A DNA stretch of 6,193 bases from DAOTZS01 sp034434335 (GCA_034434335.1 DAOTZS010000181.1:1-6193), one strand, 5' to 3'. Counted from the first letter of the stretch, positions 1 through 5,857 are shown. Notes: generated by a model not told the origin, from the sequence alone. Numbers and translations: made by a program.

Positions 1-3
1 CAC

Positions 4-1404
4 CTACCTGTTCGCTTGCGCTTCTCGGATGATGGGCTCCGCGCACTTGTACGATTCCTCCACGGCCTCCTCTGCGGTGATCTTCCCCGTGAAGGCATTG
101 ATGAGGAGGCTGGGGTTGCACTCGTCTATGATCTGCAGGACCTCCGGATAGACCGTCATGGGCTTGGTCGTCTTCAGTTGCTCCTGGAAGGCAGCCAGGG
201 CCGGGTGGTCCAGCCACGGGTGCGTGACCACTTCCTTCTTGACGGCGGGCAATTGCTTGTAAGGCGTGACATACATCTGGCCGTGCTTCGGATGGCTGAT
301 GTGCCACCAGAGATATTCCGCCGTCTCGTCGAAGTTTTTGTTACTCTTGGGGATGCACCAGCCGAAGCCGGCCAGGATGGAGTAGCCGGGGACGTCGTCG
401 CGGAACTTGGGCATGGTGGAGATCACGAAGTTGGGGCGGGGGTAATCGGCTTCCCACTTCCCCTTGGGGTTGTTGTCGTTCCACGGCCCGGGCACATCCG
501 CCGGCAAAACCCACTGGCCGTACTCTTGCATCGCCATGCGCCCCTGATACCAGTGGTCCTGCCAGTTGTCCATGGCGGGGAGGAGCTGCTCCTTGACCAG
601 GAACTGGACCTTCTTGATGGACTCAATCATCGCCTCTTTGTAGAGGAGGTTCTTGCCGTCGTAGTAGTCGCCACCCTCGCGCCACAGCCACCAATATTGC
701 CACCAGGAAGCCCAGCCGATGGTGGTCGGCCGACCGAAGCCCCAGATGGCCTTGTTCGGGTCGGGGTCGGGCTTGGCGATAGCCTTGGCCGCCTGTACCA
801 TCTCATCCCAGGTCTTGGGCGGCATGAGGTTCGTGACTCCGGCCCGCTCAAAGAGGACGGGGTTGCACCAGAGGCAGAAGGTGTTGGTGTCAGAGGGGAG
901 CATCCAAACCTGGCCGTCCCGCCACATGTACCCCTTCCAGACGGCCTCTACGTATTTGTCAACGGCTCCCACCTCCTTGGCGAAGGGGGCGAAGTCATAC
1001 AAGAGGTTCTTGAGGCCCCAACCGGTGCCACGATCCAGGGCATGGCGGAAAGTGTCGGGCGCCGTGCCAGCCGCCAGCCAGGGGACGATCTCGTTCAGCT
1101 CGGGGGTTGAGCCGGGCTGGATCTTGACAGTAACCCAAGGCTTAACTTCTTTGTACTCGTTTATGGCTGCCTGGTGAGCTGCTATGATCTCGTCGTTCGT
1201 CTCTACCAGCATGGAGAAGGTGATAGGAGTAGGCGTGGGGGTCACGATCTTCTCCACCTCTTTGGTCACGACCTTCTCCACAACGGCAGTCTCTTTGATG
1301 ACCTGAGGCGTGGGGGCTACGCAAGCACCCAGCGCAGCCGCACCAGCAGCCATGCCGGCCAACCTTACGAACTCGCGTCGCGAAACCTTCTTAGGGATTG
1401 CCAT
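4..1404 (-). CDS. ABC transporter extracellular solute-binding lipoprotein, family 1 (sugar-type)
   Basis: Predicted substrate-capture protein of an ABC importer, tethered outside the membrane; the substrate is probably a carbohydrate or oligosaccharide, but it cannot be read from the sequence. Numbered from the chosen start, residues 8-12 (SRREF) form a twin-arginine export motif. A short hydrophobic stretch leads to the lipobox LGAC with lipidated Cys28. A Val/Lys/Glu and TPTPTP linker (about 29-60) follows, of a kind common in Chloroflexota. The mature domain has family landmarks such as LPSDTNTF..WCNPVLFERAGV (169-190) and PPKTWDEMVQAAKAIA (195-210). The 466-residue length is normal. Start choice: AAAGGAGG abuts the first ATG (1410), leaving no spacer, but lies 6 nt before the second ATG (1404), so 1404 is preferred. 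The gene has its own promoter (1571-1599). Permease genes are expected downstream, outside the window. Residues 231-241 are strikingly Trp-rich. The family call is secure; the sugar class is inferred. Confidence 0.93.
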   Translation of the reverse strand: MAIPKKVSRREFVRLAGMAAGAAALGACVAPTPQVIKETAVVEKVVTKEVEKIVTPTPTPITFSMLVETNDEIIAAHQAAINEYKEVKPWVTVKIQPGSTPELNEIVPWLAAGTAPDTFRHALDRGTGWGLKNLLYDFAPFAKEVGAVDKYVEAVWKGYMWRDGQVWMLPSDTNTFCLWCNPVLFERAGVTNLMPPKTWDEMVQAAKAIAKPDPDPNKAIWGFGRPTTIGWASWWQYWWLWREGGDYYDGKNLLYKEAMIESIKKVQFLVKEQLLPAMDNWQDHWYQGRMAMQEYGQWVLPADVPGPWNDNNPKGKWEADYPRPNFVISTMPKFRDDVPGYSILAGFGWCIPKSNKNFDETAEYLWWHISHPKHGQMYVTPYKQLPAVKKEVVTHPWLDHPALAAFQEQLKTTKPMTVYPEVLQIIDECNPSLLINAFTGKITAEEAVEESYKCAEPIIREAQANR

Positions 1405-1423
1405 CGTCATCCTCCTTTGTGAG

Positions 1424-1507
1424 CTAGATATAGCGGAACCGGATCATGCGGGGAAGAGCATTTTCTGATATTGGTACCACACCACCTCCCTTCTGCTGAC
1501 CACTCAT
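1424..1507 (-). CDS. Possible 27-residue leader ORF upstream of the solute-binding gene
   Basis: A short open frame starts ATG-AGT-GGT at 1507 and ends at TAG (1424-1426), 19 nt before the solute-binding protein start at 1404. AAGGAG (1513-1518) stands 5 nt before the ATG, which is ideal ribosome-binding spacing, and the frame lies inside the transcript expected from the promoter at 1571-1599. The peptide begins MSGQQKGGG and ends RMIRFRYI; it has no recognisable domain, signal peptide or run of one regulatory amino acid. It may be a leader peptide coupling translation to the lipoprotein gene. Equally, a frame this short can arise by chance, and its Shine-Dalgarno sequence overlaps a repeated GAGT motif. 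Low confidence as a gene. Confidence 0.25.
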   Translation of the reverse strand: MSGQQKGGGVVPISENALPRMIRFRYI

Positions 1508-1554
1508 ACTCACTCCTTGTCTCCACTCGCTATCTCTACTCGTAATGTCTACTC
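1501..1554 (-). repeat. 13-bp-spaced direct repeats GAGTRGA in the transcribed leader
   Basis: On the minus strand GAGTAGA (1554), GAGTAGA (1541), GAGTGGA (1528) and GAGTGAG (1515) begin exactly 13 bp apart; a fifth GAGTG begins at 1505, 10 bp on. The tract starts about 10 nt downstream of the predicted transcription start (about 1564). Phased direct repeats placed like this could be an operator array for a repressor or simply a decayed minisatellite. The spacing is seen directly; any regulatory role is inference. Confidence 0.55.
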
Positions 1555-1570
1555 GTGTAAGTCTATTGCT

Positions 1571-1599
1571 ATTCTACACCACGCTCTATGGTCTGTCAA
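1571..1599 (-). promoter_or_regulatory. Sigma70-type promoter of the solute-binding protein gene
   Basis: On the minus strand a perfect -35 hexamer TTGACA (1594-1599) is separated by exactly 17 bp from the -10 hexamer TAGAAT (1571-1576), which matches TATAAT at 5 of 6 positions. Transcription should start near 1564, giving a leader of about 160 nt before the solute-binding gene at 1404. It is the best promoter-like sequence noticed in the window, and it lies between the response regulator gene and the transporter gene, so the transporter is probably an independent transcription unit. Confidence 0.75.
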
Positions 1600-1607
1600 A
1601 ATCACAG

Positions 1608-1626
1608 CCCTCCCCTCCCCTCCCCC
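1608..1626 (-). promoter_or_regulatory. G-quadruplex motif just upstream of the promoter
   Basis: The minus strand reads four G-runs of 5, 4, 4 and 3 separated by single A residues. This fits the G3+N1-7 quadruplex pattern with the shortest possible loops, which is usually the most stable class. It ends 8 bp upstream of the TTGACA -35 hexamer. The motif is seen directly; folding and any effect on transcription are inferred. Confidence 0.5.
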
Positions 1627-1660
1627 GCTCGCCTTTGGCGGCAGGAGAGGGGAGGGGGAG

Positions 1661-1698
1661 AAAAAGGTTTTGCGGCGGCCTTCGGCCGCCGCAAAACC
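1661..1698 (-). terminator. Candidate intrinsic terminator downstream of the response regulator gene
   Basis: A perfect 15-bp GC-rich stem (GGTTTTGCGGCGGCC and its complement) with a 3-nt loop is followed on the minus strand by TTTTT (1661-1665). It lies about 100 bp past the response regulator stop codon and before the transporter promoter, where a terminator is expected. It is also one unit of a palindrome mosaic, so its primary identity may be a repeat that happens to terminate. Confidence 0.5.
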
Positions 1699-1797
1699 CT
1701 CCATTCAATCCCCCCTCTCCTCTGGCCTGCGGCCAGGGGAGAGCTTTGCTCTCCCCCAACTTCCCGCTTCTCTCTTTCCTGGCTGTGGCGAGGCAAG

Positions 1798-2493
1798 CTA
1801 CAATGCCGCCAGCATATACCCCACTCCCCGCACCGTCAGCAGATAGCGCGGCTCCTCGGGATCGGGCTCGATCTTGCGCCGCAGGTAGAGGATGTACAAC
1901 TTCAGGTTCTGGCTGGTGCCTGAAGGGTCCCCTTCCCACACAGCCTCTAACAACTGGCGTTGGGTGAACACCTCGCCGGGCTTCTCGGCCAGGGTAAACA
2001 GCAGGCGGCTCTCGATGGGAGTCAGCCGCACCAACTGGCCGCCCAGCAGCACCTGCTGTTGCTCGCGATCAATGATCAGTTCTCCTCCACCAAGGCGCAA
2101 CACATCAGGACGGCTGGCCAGCCGCTCATGGACATGGCGGCGCAGCAAAGCCCGCACCCTGGCCAGCAACTCGTCGCGGCCGAACGGCTTGGCCAGATAA
2201 TCATCGGCGCCCACATTCAGCCCGTAGACCTTGTCCATCTCGTTGCTGCGCACAGAAAGCATCAGGATGGGCACGCCGGAGAACTCGCGCAGCCTGCGCA
2301 CTGCCTCCAGGCCGTTCATGCGCGGCATATTGATGTCCATGATCACCAGGTCGGGGGAATGCTGGGCATACTTGGCCAGGGCATCTTCGCCATCCACCGC
2401 CTGCACCACTTCGTAAGACTCCCCCTCCAGCAACCGCACCAGGGATAAGCGCATCGCCTGGTTATCTTCCACGACCAGAATCTTCTCTGGCAT
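1798..2493 (-). CDS. OmpR/PhoB-family two-component response regulator
   Basis: Cytoplasmic phosphorylation-activated DNA-binding regulator of 231 residues, normal for the family. The N-terminal receiver domain (about 4-117) shows the acidic pocket E9-D10, phosphoacceptor D53 in VIMDINMPRMNG, the switch Ser80 in LMLSVR, Y99, and the conserved Lys102 in AKPF. The C-terminal winged-helix domain (about 130-231) carries LTPIESRLLFTLAEKPGEVF, a recognition-helix region near NLKLYILYLRRKIEPDP, and the closing hairpin LLTVRGVGYML. Start choice: the ATG at 2493 begins MPEKILVVEDN and has GGAGG about 7 nt upstream; the frame stays open to 2796 but that part overlaps acpS and has no receiver homology. 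No histidine kinase lies in the window, so partner and regulon are unknown. The solute-binding gene downstream is a possible but unproven target. The gene follows acpS by 50 bp, across a small terminator. Confidence 0.95.
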   Translation of the reverse strand: MPEKILVVEDNQAMRLSLVRLLEGESYEVVQAVDGEDALAKYAQHSPDLVIMDINMPRMNGLEAVRRLREFSGVPILMLSVRSNEMDKVYGLNVGADDYLAKPFGRDELLARVRALLRRHVHERLASRPDVLRLGGGELIIDREQQQVLLGGQLVRLTPIESRLLFTLAEKPGEVFTQRQLLEAVWEGDPSGTSQNLKLYILYLRRKIEPDPEEPRYLLTVRGVGYMLAAL

Positions 2494-2515
2494 CGTACTA
2501 CCTCCAACCAAAGCG

Positions 2516-2537
2516 AAAAAAGACACCCCGCGGGTGC
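2516..2537 (-). terminator. Short intrinsic terminator after acpS
   Basis: On the minus strand GCACCC-GCG-GGGTGT (2523-2537) forms a 6-bp stem including one G-T pair, followed by C and TTTTTT (2516-2521). It begins 7 bp past the acpS stop codon and ends about 22 bp before the response regulator ATG. It could end the peptidase-acpS transcript or only reduce read-through, because I see no convincing promoter for the regulator in the remaining gap. Confidence 0.55.
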
Positions 2538-2543
2538 GCTCCA

Positions 2544-2939
2544 TCACCCCAGCGCGACCACCACAGCCAGCGCCAGGCCGCCATCGTGGCTGAGGCTGAC
2601 GGCCCAGCGGGTCAGGCCGAGCTGCTGGGCCAACGCCTGTGCCCGTCCGTGCAGGCGCAGGGCCGGCCGGCGCGCGGAATCGTGCACCACCTCGATCTCG
2701 TTTGGGGCCACAGGGCCAATACCGGTACCCAGCGCTTTGGCCGCCGCCTCCTTGGCGGCCCAGCACGCCGCCAGCGACTCTGGCCGGCCAGCACAATCAG
2801 CCGCTTCGCCAGCCGTGAAGACCCGCGCCATAAACCGCTCGCCATAGCGCCTGACCAACGCCTCGATGCGCTCGACGGCCACCAGATCAGCTCCCACGGC
2901 CAGGCGAGGCATGTCACCAACCGGCTGCGCCGCGCTCAT
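2544..2939 (-). CDS. acpS: Holo-[acyl-carrier-protein] synthase
   Basis: Cytoplasmic 4'-phosphopantetheinyl transferase that moves the phosphopantetheine arm of CoA onto the conserved Ser of apo-ACP, activating it for fatty acid synthesis. The 131-residue length is typical of the AcpS type. Diagnostic motifs in order are VGADLVAVERI (15-25, with Mg-binding D18), RVFTAGE (39-45), WAAKEAAAKALGTGIG (60-75, with metal ligand E64 and K68), the EIEVV..D...RPALRLHG segment, and VSLSHDGGLALAVVV near the C-terminus. The usual F in 'FAAKEA' is W60, a mild change. Start choice: the ATG at 2939 has GAGG about 9 nt upstream; the internal ATG at 2912 also leaves the core intact but has no clear ribosome-binding site. 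The stop codon of the upstream peptidase-like gene is 11 bp away, implying cotranscription. A terminator-like hairpin follows. Confidence 0.95.
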   Translation of the reverse strand: MSAAQPVGDMPRLAVGADLVAVERIEALVRRYGERFMARVFTAGEAADCAGRPESLAACWAAKEAAAKALGTGIGPVAPNEIEVVHDSARRPALRLHGRAQALAQQLGLTRWAVSLSHDGGLALAVVVALG

Positions 2940-2950
2940 AAGCCCTATCC

Positions 2951-4294
2951 TCAGCTTGCCGGCCCTGCCACCGCCAGCGCATAGGCGTTTGGGTTCAGAT
3001 ACTTACGCGCCACGCGCTGTACATCCTCGGCCGTCAAGGCCGTGATCAGGCCGGCATACCTTTCCAGGTAATCCAGCCCCAGGCCATGCCATTCGATATC
3101 CACCAGCACGCTGGCCACACCGTCGTTGGTTTCCAGCCGCAAAGGCAATGAGCCAATGAGATACCTTTTGCTGTCCTCTAACTCCTCGTCCGGCACTGGC
3201 TCATCGCCCAGGCGCTGGACCTCGGCCAGGATGGACCCCAGGGCCTGGTCCACGGCCGTCGGGCTCACCCCCGCTGTGGCCAGCCACAGGCCGACATCCT
3301 TGTTGGCCTGCAGGCGGCTGAAGGCGTAATAGGCCAGCCCTTGCCGTTCTCGCACGCTGACCCCCAGGCGTCCCATCATGCCGAAAACGCCGAGGACGGT
3401 GTTGGCCAGGCGGGCCGCATCGAAGTCCGGGTCTAAGCGGCGCATGGCTGGCCAGCCCAACACGAGATCGGCCTGGCTCTTGTCGGGCATGGCCACATGG
3501 GCCCGCCGCACTTCCTGGGGCCAGGCCACCGGGGGCAACGGCGGCCGCTCAGGGCGCTCGCCTGCCCAATCCGCGAACGCCTCCCCGACCCTGGCCACCG
3601 CCTCTTCAGCCGGCACCGCGCCCACCACCGCCACCACCATACCCTGAGGGCAATAGTATCTCTGGTAAAACTCCATCAGGGCCGGCCGTGTGACGGCCGC
3701 GTTGCTTTCCCGCGTGCCTAACAGATCGCGGCCTAACGGGTGTCCATCGAACATCAGTTCCCGCAACGCAAAAGCGGCCATCAGCCGGGTATCGTTCTCC
3801 CGCTCGGCGATGGCGGTCAGGCGCTGGCCCCGCACCTTCTCCACGTGCTCGGCCGGGAAGACAGGATGCCGCAGTTCATCGGCCAGGATATCCAGGATCA
3901 GGCCCAGGTCCTCAGCCAGCGACTTGGCGGAGAAGCTGGTGGTATGGTGATCGGCATTAAAGCCGATGGATGCGCCTACCCCTTCCACGATCTCATTGAT
4001 CTCGGCAAAGGAGCGCCGTTCGGTGCCCCGGCTGAGCATCCCGGCAGCAAAGGAGGCCAGCCCCATCAGCTCCTCTGGCTCATCCAGGCCGCCGACCAAC
4101 AGATACCCTTCCACTACCACCGAGGGCGCGCTCCAGTTTTCGCGCGCCAGCACAGTTATCCCGTTGGGCAGGGTACGCCTTAGCACGTTGCCAGGGCCAG
4201 GCAAAGCCGAGGACGTGCTATGACTGAGACCCAGAAAGCGCGTGCCTTGCACTCCCATGACCTCTGCTGATATCTCCAAGCTTGCCTCCTGCAT
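2951..4294 (-). CDS. M16 family peptidase-like protein lacking the zinc motif (partner subunit)
   Basis: M16B (processing-peptidase-like) protein of 447 residues with the two-lobed family layout. The N-terminal domain opens at RRTLPNGITVLARE (39-52), and the position equivalent to HxxEH reads GLASFAAGMLSRGT: S81, A84 and G85 replace the two His and the Glu, so zinc should not bind. The C-terminal domain keeps the motif VRERQGLAYYAFS, which supplies the Arg/Tyr pair used for substrate binding in M16B enzymes. It therefore looks like the non-catalytic half of a heterodimer with the upstream product (4497-5789). There is no signal peptide or membrane helix. Start choice: ATG at 4294 has AAGGTGA 3 nt before it; an alternative TTG at 4279 has a perfect AGGAGG 5 nt upstream and would remove five residues. 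It ends 11 bp before acpS. A 167-bp inserted element separates it from its partner gene. Confidence 0.92.
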   Translation of the reverse strand: MQEASLEISAEVMGVQGTRFLGLSHSTSSALPGPGNVLRRTLPNGITVLARENWSAPSVVVEGYLLVGGLDEPEELMGLASFAAGMLSRGTERRSFAEINEIVEGVGASIGFNADHHTTSFSAKSLAEDLGLILDILADELRHPVFPAEHVEKVRGQRLTAIAERENDTRLMAAFALRELMFDGHPLGRDLLGTRESNAAVTRPALMEFYQRYYCPQGMVVAVVGAVPAEEAVARVGEAFADWAGERPERPPLPPVAWPQEVRRAHVAMPDKSQADLVLGWPAMRRLDPDFDAARLANTVLGVFGMMGRLGVSVRERQGLAYYAFSRLQANKDVGLWLATAGVSPTAVDQALGSILAEVQRLGDEPVPDEELEDSKRYLIGSLPLRLETNDGVASVLVDIEWHGLGLDYLERYAGLITALTAEDVQRVARKYLNPNAYALAVAGPAS

Positions 4295-4298
4295 GCTT

Positions 4299-4304
4299 CA
4301 CCTT
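4299..4304. repeat. Left target-site duplication CACCTT
   Basis: CACCTT directly abuts the left inverted repeat of the 167-bp element and matches 4472-4477 on the other side at all six positions. On the minus strand it reads AAGGTG and forms the weak ribosome-binding site of the M16 partner gene, so insertion seems to have regenerated that site. Confidence 0.6.
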
Positions 4305-4471
4305 GGTAACTATTCAGGCCGATTGAAATCGCCCCTCCTGGGCACTTCGTGCCGGGTGTCGGCCTCCGCCGACACCCTTGATGTATGTATCATGAGAGAG
4401 GTCGGCGAAGGCCGACCACTGGCCACAGGCCCAAAAAGGGTGACTTCCAGTCACCGCCCTGAATAGCTACC
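4305..4471. mobile_element. 167-bp MITE-like element with terminal inverted repeats
   Basis: The ends GGTAACTATTCAGG (4305-4318) and CCTGAATAGCTACC (4458-4471) are inverted repeats matching at 13 of 14 positions. Immediately outside, CACCTT occurs on both sides (4299-4304 and 4472-4477), a perfect 6-bp target-site duplication. Inside are successive hairpins: CGATT/AATCG (4320-4331), GGCAC/GTGCC with TTC loop (4341-4353), GGGTGTCGGC/GCCGACACCC with CTCC loop (4354-4377), GGTCGGC/GCCGACC with GAAG loop (4400-4417) and GGTGACT/AGTCACC with TCC loop (4439-4455). It has no convincing coding sequence, so it would need a transposase from elsewhere. A related longer version forms the array at 5806-6193. 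The family is not recognised. Removing the element and one duplication would put the two M16 genes 29 bp apart. Confidence 0.75.
4433..4455 (-). terminator. Terminator-like hairpin carried by the inserted element
   Basis: On the minus strand GGTGACT-GGA-AGTCACC (4439-4455) forms a 7-bp stem with a triloop and is followed by CC and TTTTT (4433-4437). It sits about 40 bp past the stop codon of the catalytic M16 gene and could end or attenuate transcription before the partner subunit gene. The copies in the downstream array have only TTTT, so this one is the better terminator. Its strength is inferred. Confidence 0.45.
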
Positions 4472-4477
4472 CACCTT
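4472..4477. repeat. Right target-site duplication CACCTT
   Basis: Second copy of the 6-bp duplication, directly abutting the right inverted repeat of the 167-bp element. Confidence 0.6.
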
Positions 4478-4496
4478 CTTCACGGCCTGACGCTCC

Positions 4497-5789
4497 CTAC
4501 GGCCCATTGCCACCCTTGGGCACATACCACCCCACATTGCGCAGCGACGGGCGAAAGTAAGTCCGCGCCACGCGCTGCACGTCTTCTATGGTAACAGCAG
4601 CCAGCCGCTCCATGTAGGACTCAAACCAGCTCACATCAGCCACGATCTCGCTGAAACCCAGCCAGTAAGCCTGGTCGGAAACGCTCTCACTGGAATAGGC
4701 AAACTGAGCCCGGGTCTGCTTGATGGCTTTCTGAAGTTCTACTTCCGCCACCGGCTCCTCGATCACCCGCTGGATCTCCGCCAGCACGGCCTCCTCCACC
4801 TCCTGCAGGGAACGGCCCTGGCGCACGGTGGCCGTAAAACTGAAGAGGTATGGGTCAACCGTAGAACTCAGGCCGCAATCAACCTCGGTGGCCAGCTCGG
4901 TCTCCACCAACGCCCGGTAGAGCCGCGAGCTGCGGTTGGGCACGCCACCACCGCCCAGGGTCATGGACTGAGCTCCGCCCAGGATCGTCCCCAGCACGAT
5001 CATGGGGTGGTAGTCGGGGTCGGTAGCCCGGGGCGCCCGGTAGGCTATCTCCAGATAAGCTGTCGTGCCCGGACCTTCGACCGTCACCCGGCGCTCACCA
5101 CGCTGGGGAGGTTCCAGCACGCTCGGGGCGGGCGGCCGAGGGCCGGATGGTATGGTGCCGAAAAGTTCCTGGATACGGGCCAGCATAGCATCGCTGCTGA
5201 AATCGCCGGCCATGGCCACCACCGCGTTGCTGGGAGTGTAGAAAGTGCGATAGTGGCTATAGAGCTGGTCCCTGGTGATCGTCTGCAGGTCGCCTGGCCA
5301 GCCGATCACCGAGTGACGGTAGGGGTGGACCTGGAACGCCACTGCCCTCAGGGATTCCTCCAACAGAAACTCGGGGTCGTTTTCGTGGCCCTGCCGCTCG
5401 GAGATGATCACCGTGCGCTCAAGTTCTGTTTCCTGCGGGTCGAACACCGCGTTGACCATGCGGTCGGCCTCCACGCGCAGCGCCAGGTCAATGCGCTCTG
5501 CGGGCAGGGTCTCAAAATAGGTGGTGAAATCTATCCAGGTCATGCCGTTGAAGACACCTCCCTCACGCGCCACGGCTTTGTCGAATTCCCCTTGGGGGTA
5601 GGAAGGTGTGCCCTTGAAGAGCATGTGTTCCACCCAATGGGAGATGCCGGTGGTGCCTGTGCCTTCGTTACGGCTGCCCACCCGATACCAGATCCAAAAA
5701 CTGGCCACCGGGGCATGGTGCATCTCGCGCAGCACCACGGTCAGGCCGTTATCCAGCGTAGTTCGACGAATAGGGGCTAATTGGTTCAC
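4497..5789 (-). CDS. M16 family zinc metallopeptidase (catalytic subunit)
   Basis: Predicted processing-peptidase-like zinc protease of 430 residues (M16B size). The inverted zinc motif HxxEH is present as H51-W-V-E54-H55, and the distal ligand Glu131 (in TVIISERQ) follows H55 after 75 residues, within the family's 74-76 spacing. GGVFNGMTWIDFTTYFETLP (77-96) is the usual following strand region. The C-terminal domain has SSRLYRALVETELATEVDC, where the typical RE..GLAY Arg/Tyr motif is missing; the partner encoded at 2951-4294 has it. This complementary pattern supports a heterodimer. No signal peptide is seen, so it is probably cytoplasmic. Start choice: GTG at 5789 encodes MNQLAPIRRTTLDNGL, with AAAGGA about 8-9 nt upstream. 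The repeat array begins only 16 bp before the start, so the native promoter is displaced, distant, or inside the repeats; I could not identify one. Confidence 0.95.
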   Translation of the reverse strand: MNQLAPIRRTTLDNGLTVVLREMHHAPVASFWIWYRVGSRNEGTGTTGISHWVEHMLFKGTPSYPQGEFDKAVAREGGVFNGMTWIDFTTYFETLPAERIDLALRVEADRMVNAVFDPQETELERTVIISERQGHENDPEFLLEESLRAVAFQVHPYRHSVIGWPGDLQTITRDQLYSHYRTFYTPSNAVVAMAGDFSSDAMLARIQELFGTIPSGPRPPAPSVLEPPQRGERRVTVEGPGTTAYLEIAYRAPRATDPDYHPMIVLGTILGGAQSMTLGGGGVPNRSSRLYRALVETELATEVDCGLSSTVDPYLFSFTATVRQGRSLQEVEEAVLAEIQRVIEEPVAEVELQKAIKQTRAQFAYSSESVSDQAYWLGFSEIVADVSWFESYMERLAAVTIEDVQRVARTYFRPSLRNVGWYVPKGGNGP

Positions 5790-5857
5790 TGGAGCATCCT
5801 TTTTTGTAACTATTCAGGCCGATTGAAATCGCCCCTCCTGGGCACTTCGTGCCGGGT

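Larger units (their letters stand above)
1608..1757. repeat. Mosaic of strong palindromes between the response regulator and transporter genes
   Basis: This is the core of the gene-free stretch 1411-1797. It contains consecutive hairpins with 3-nt loops: CGCC/GGCG around TTT (1632-1642 region); a perfect 15-bp stem around TTC (1666-1698); a 13-bp stem with one T-G pair around TGC (1715-1743); and a 9-bp stem around TTT (1736-1756). The last two share GGGGAGAG (1736-1743) and so cannot form together. C-rich and G-rich blocks (1608-1626 and 1644-1660) can also pair imperfectly. The pattern resembles REP/BIME-type intergenic palindromic repeats, but I do not recognise a named family. From about 1758 to 1797 I see nothing further. 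Confidence 0.7.

Noticed and set aside
16..1110. Long plus-strand open frame (364 codons) opposite the solute-binding gene
   Set aside because: It is antisense to a clearly real gene, its product has no recognisable domain and is rich in Gly, Val and Leu as expected of the complement of a GC-rich gene, and it has no supporting start context.
1586..1939. Open frames across the palindrome mosaic on both strands
   Set aside because: They run through hairpins and into the response regulator in other frames, with no homology or ribosome-binding site.
2494..2796. N-terminal extension of the response regulator frame
   Set aside because: It overlaps acpS in another frame, has Arg/Gly/Pro-rich composition with no domain, and the ATG at 2493 has a good GGAGG site and begins the receiver domain exactly.
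5007..5780. Plus-strand open frame of 257 codons opposite the catalytic M16 gene
   Set aside because: Antisense shadow of a gene with an intact HxxEH peptidase signature; no domain in the plus-strand product.
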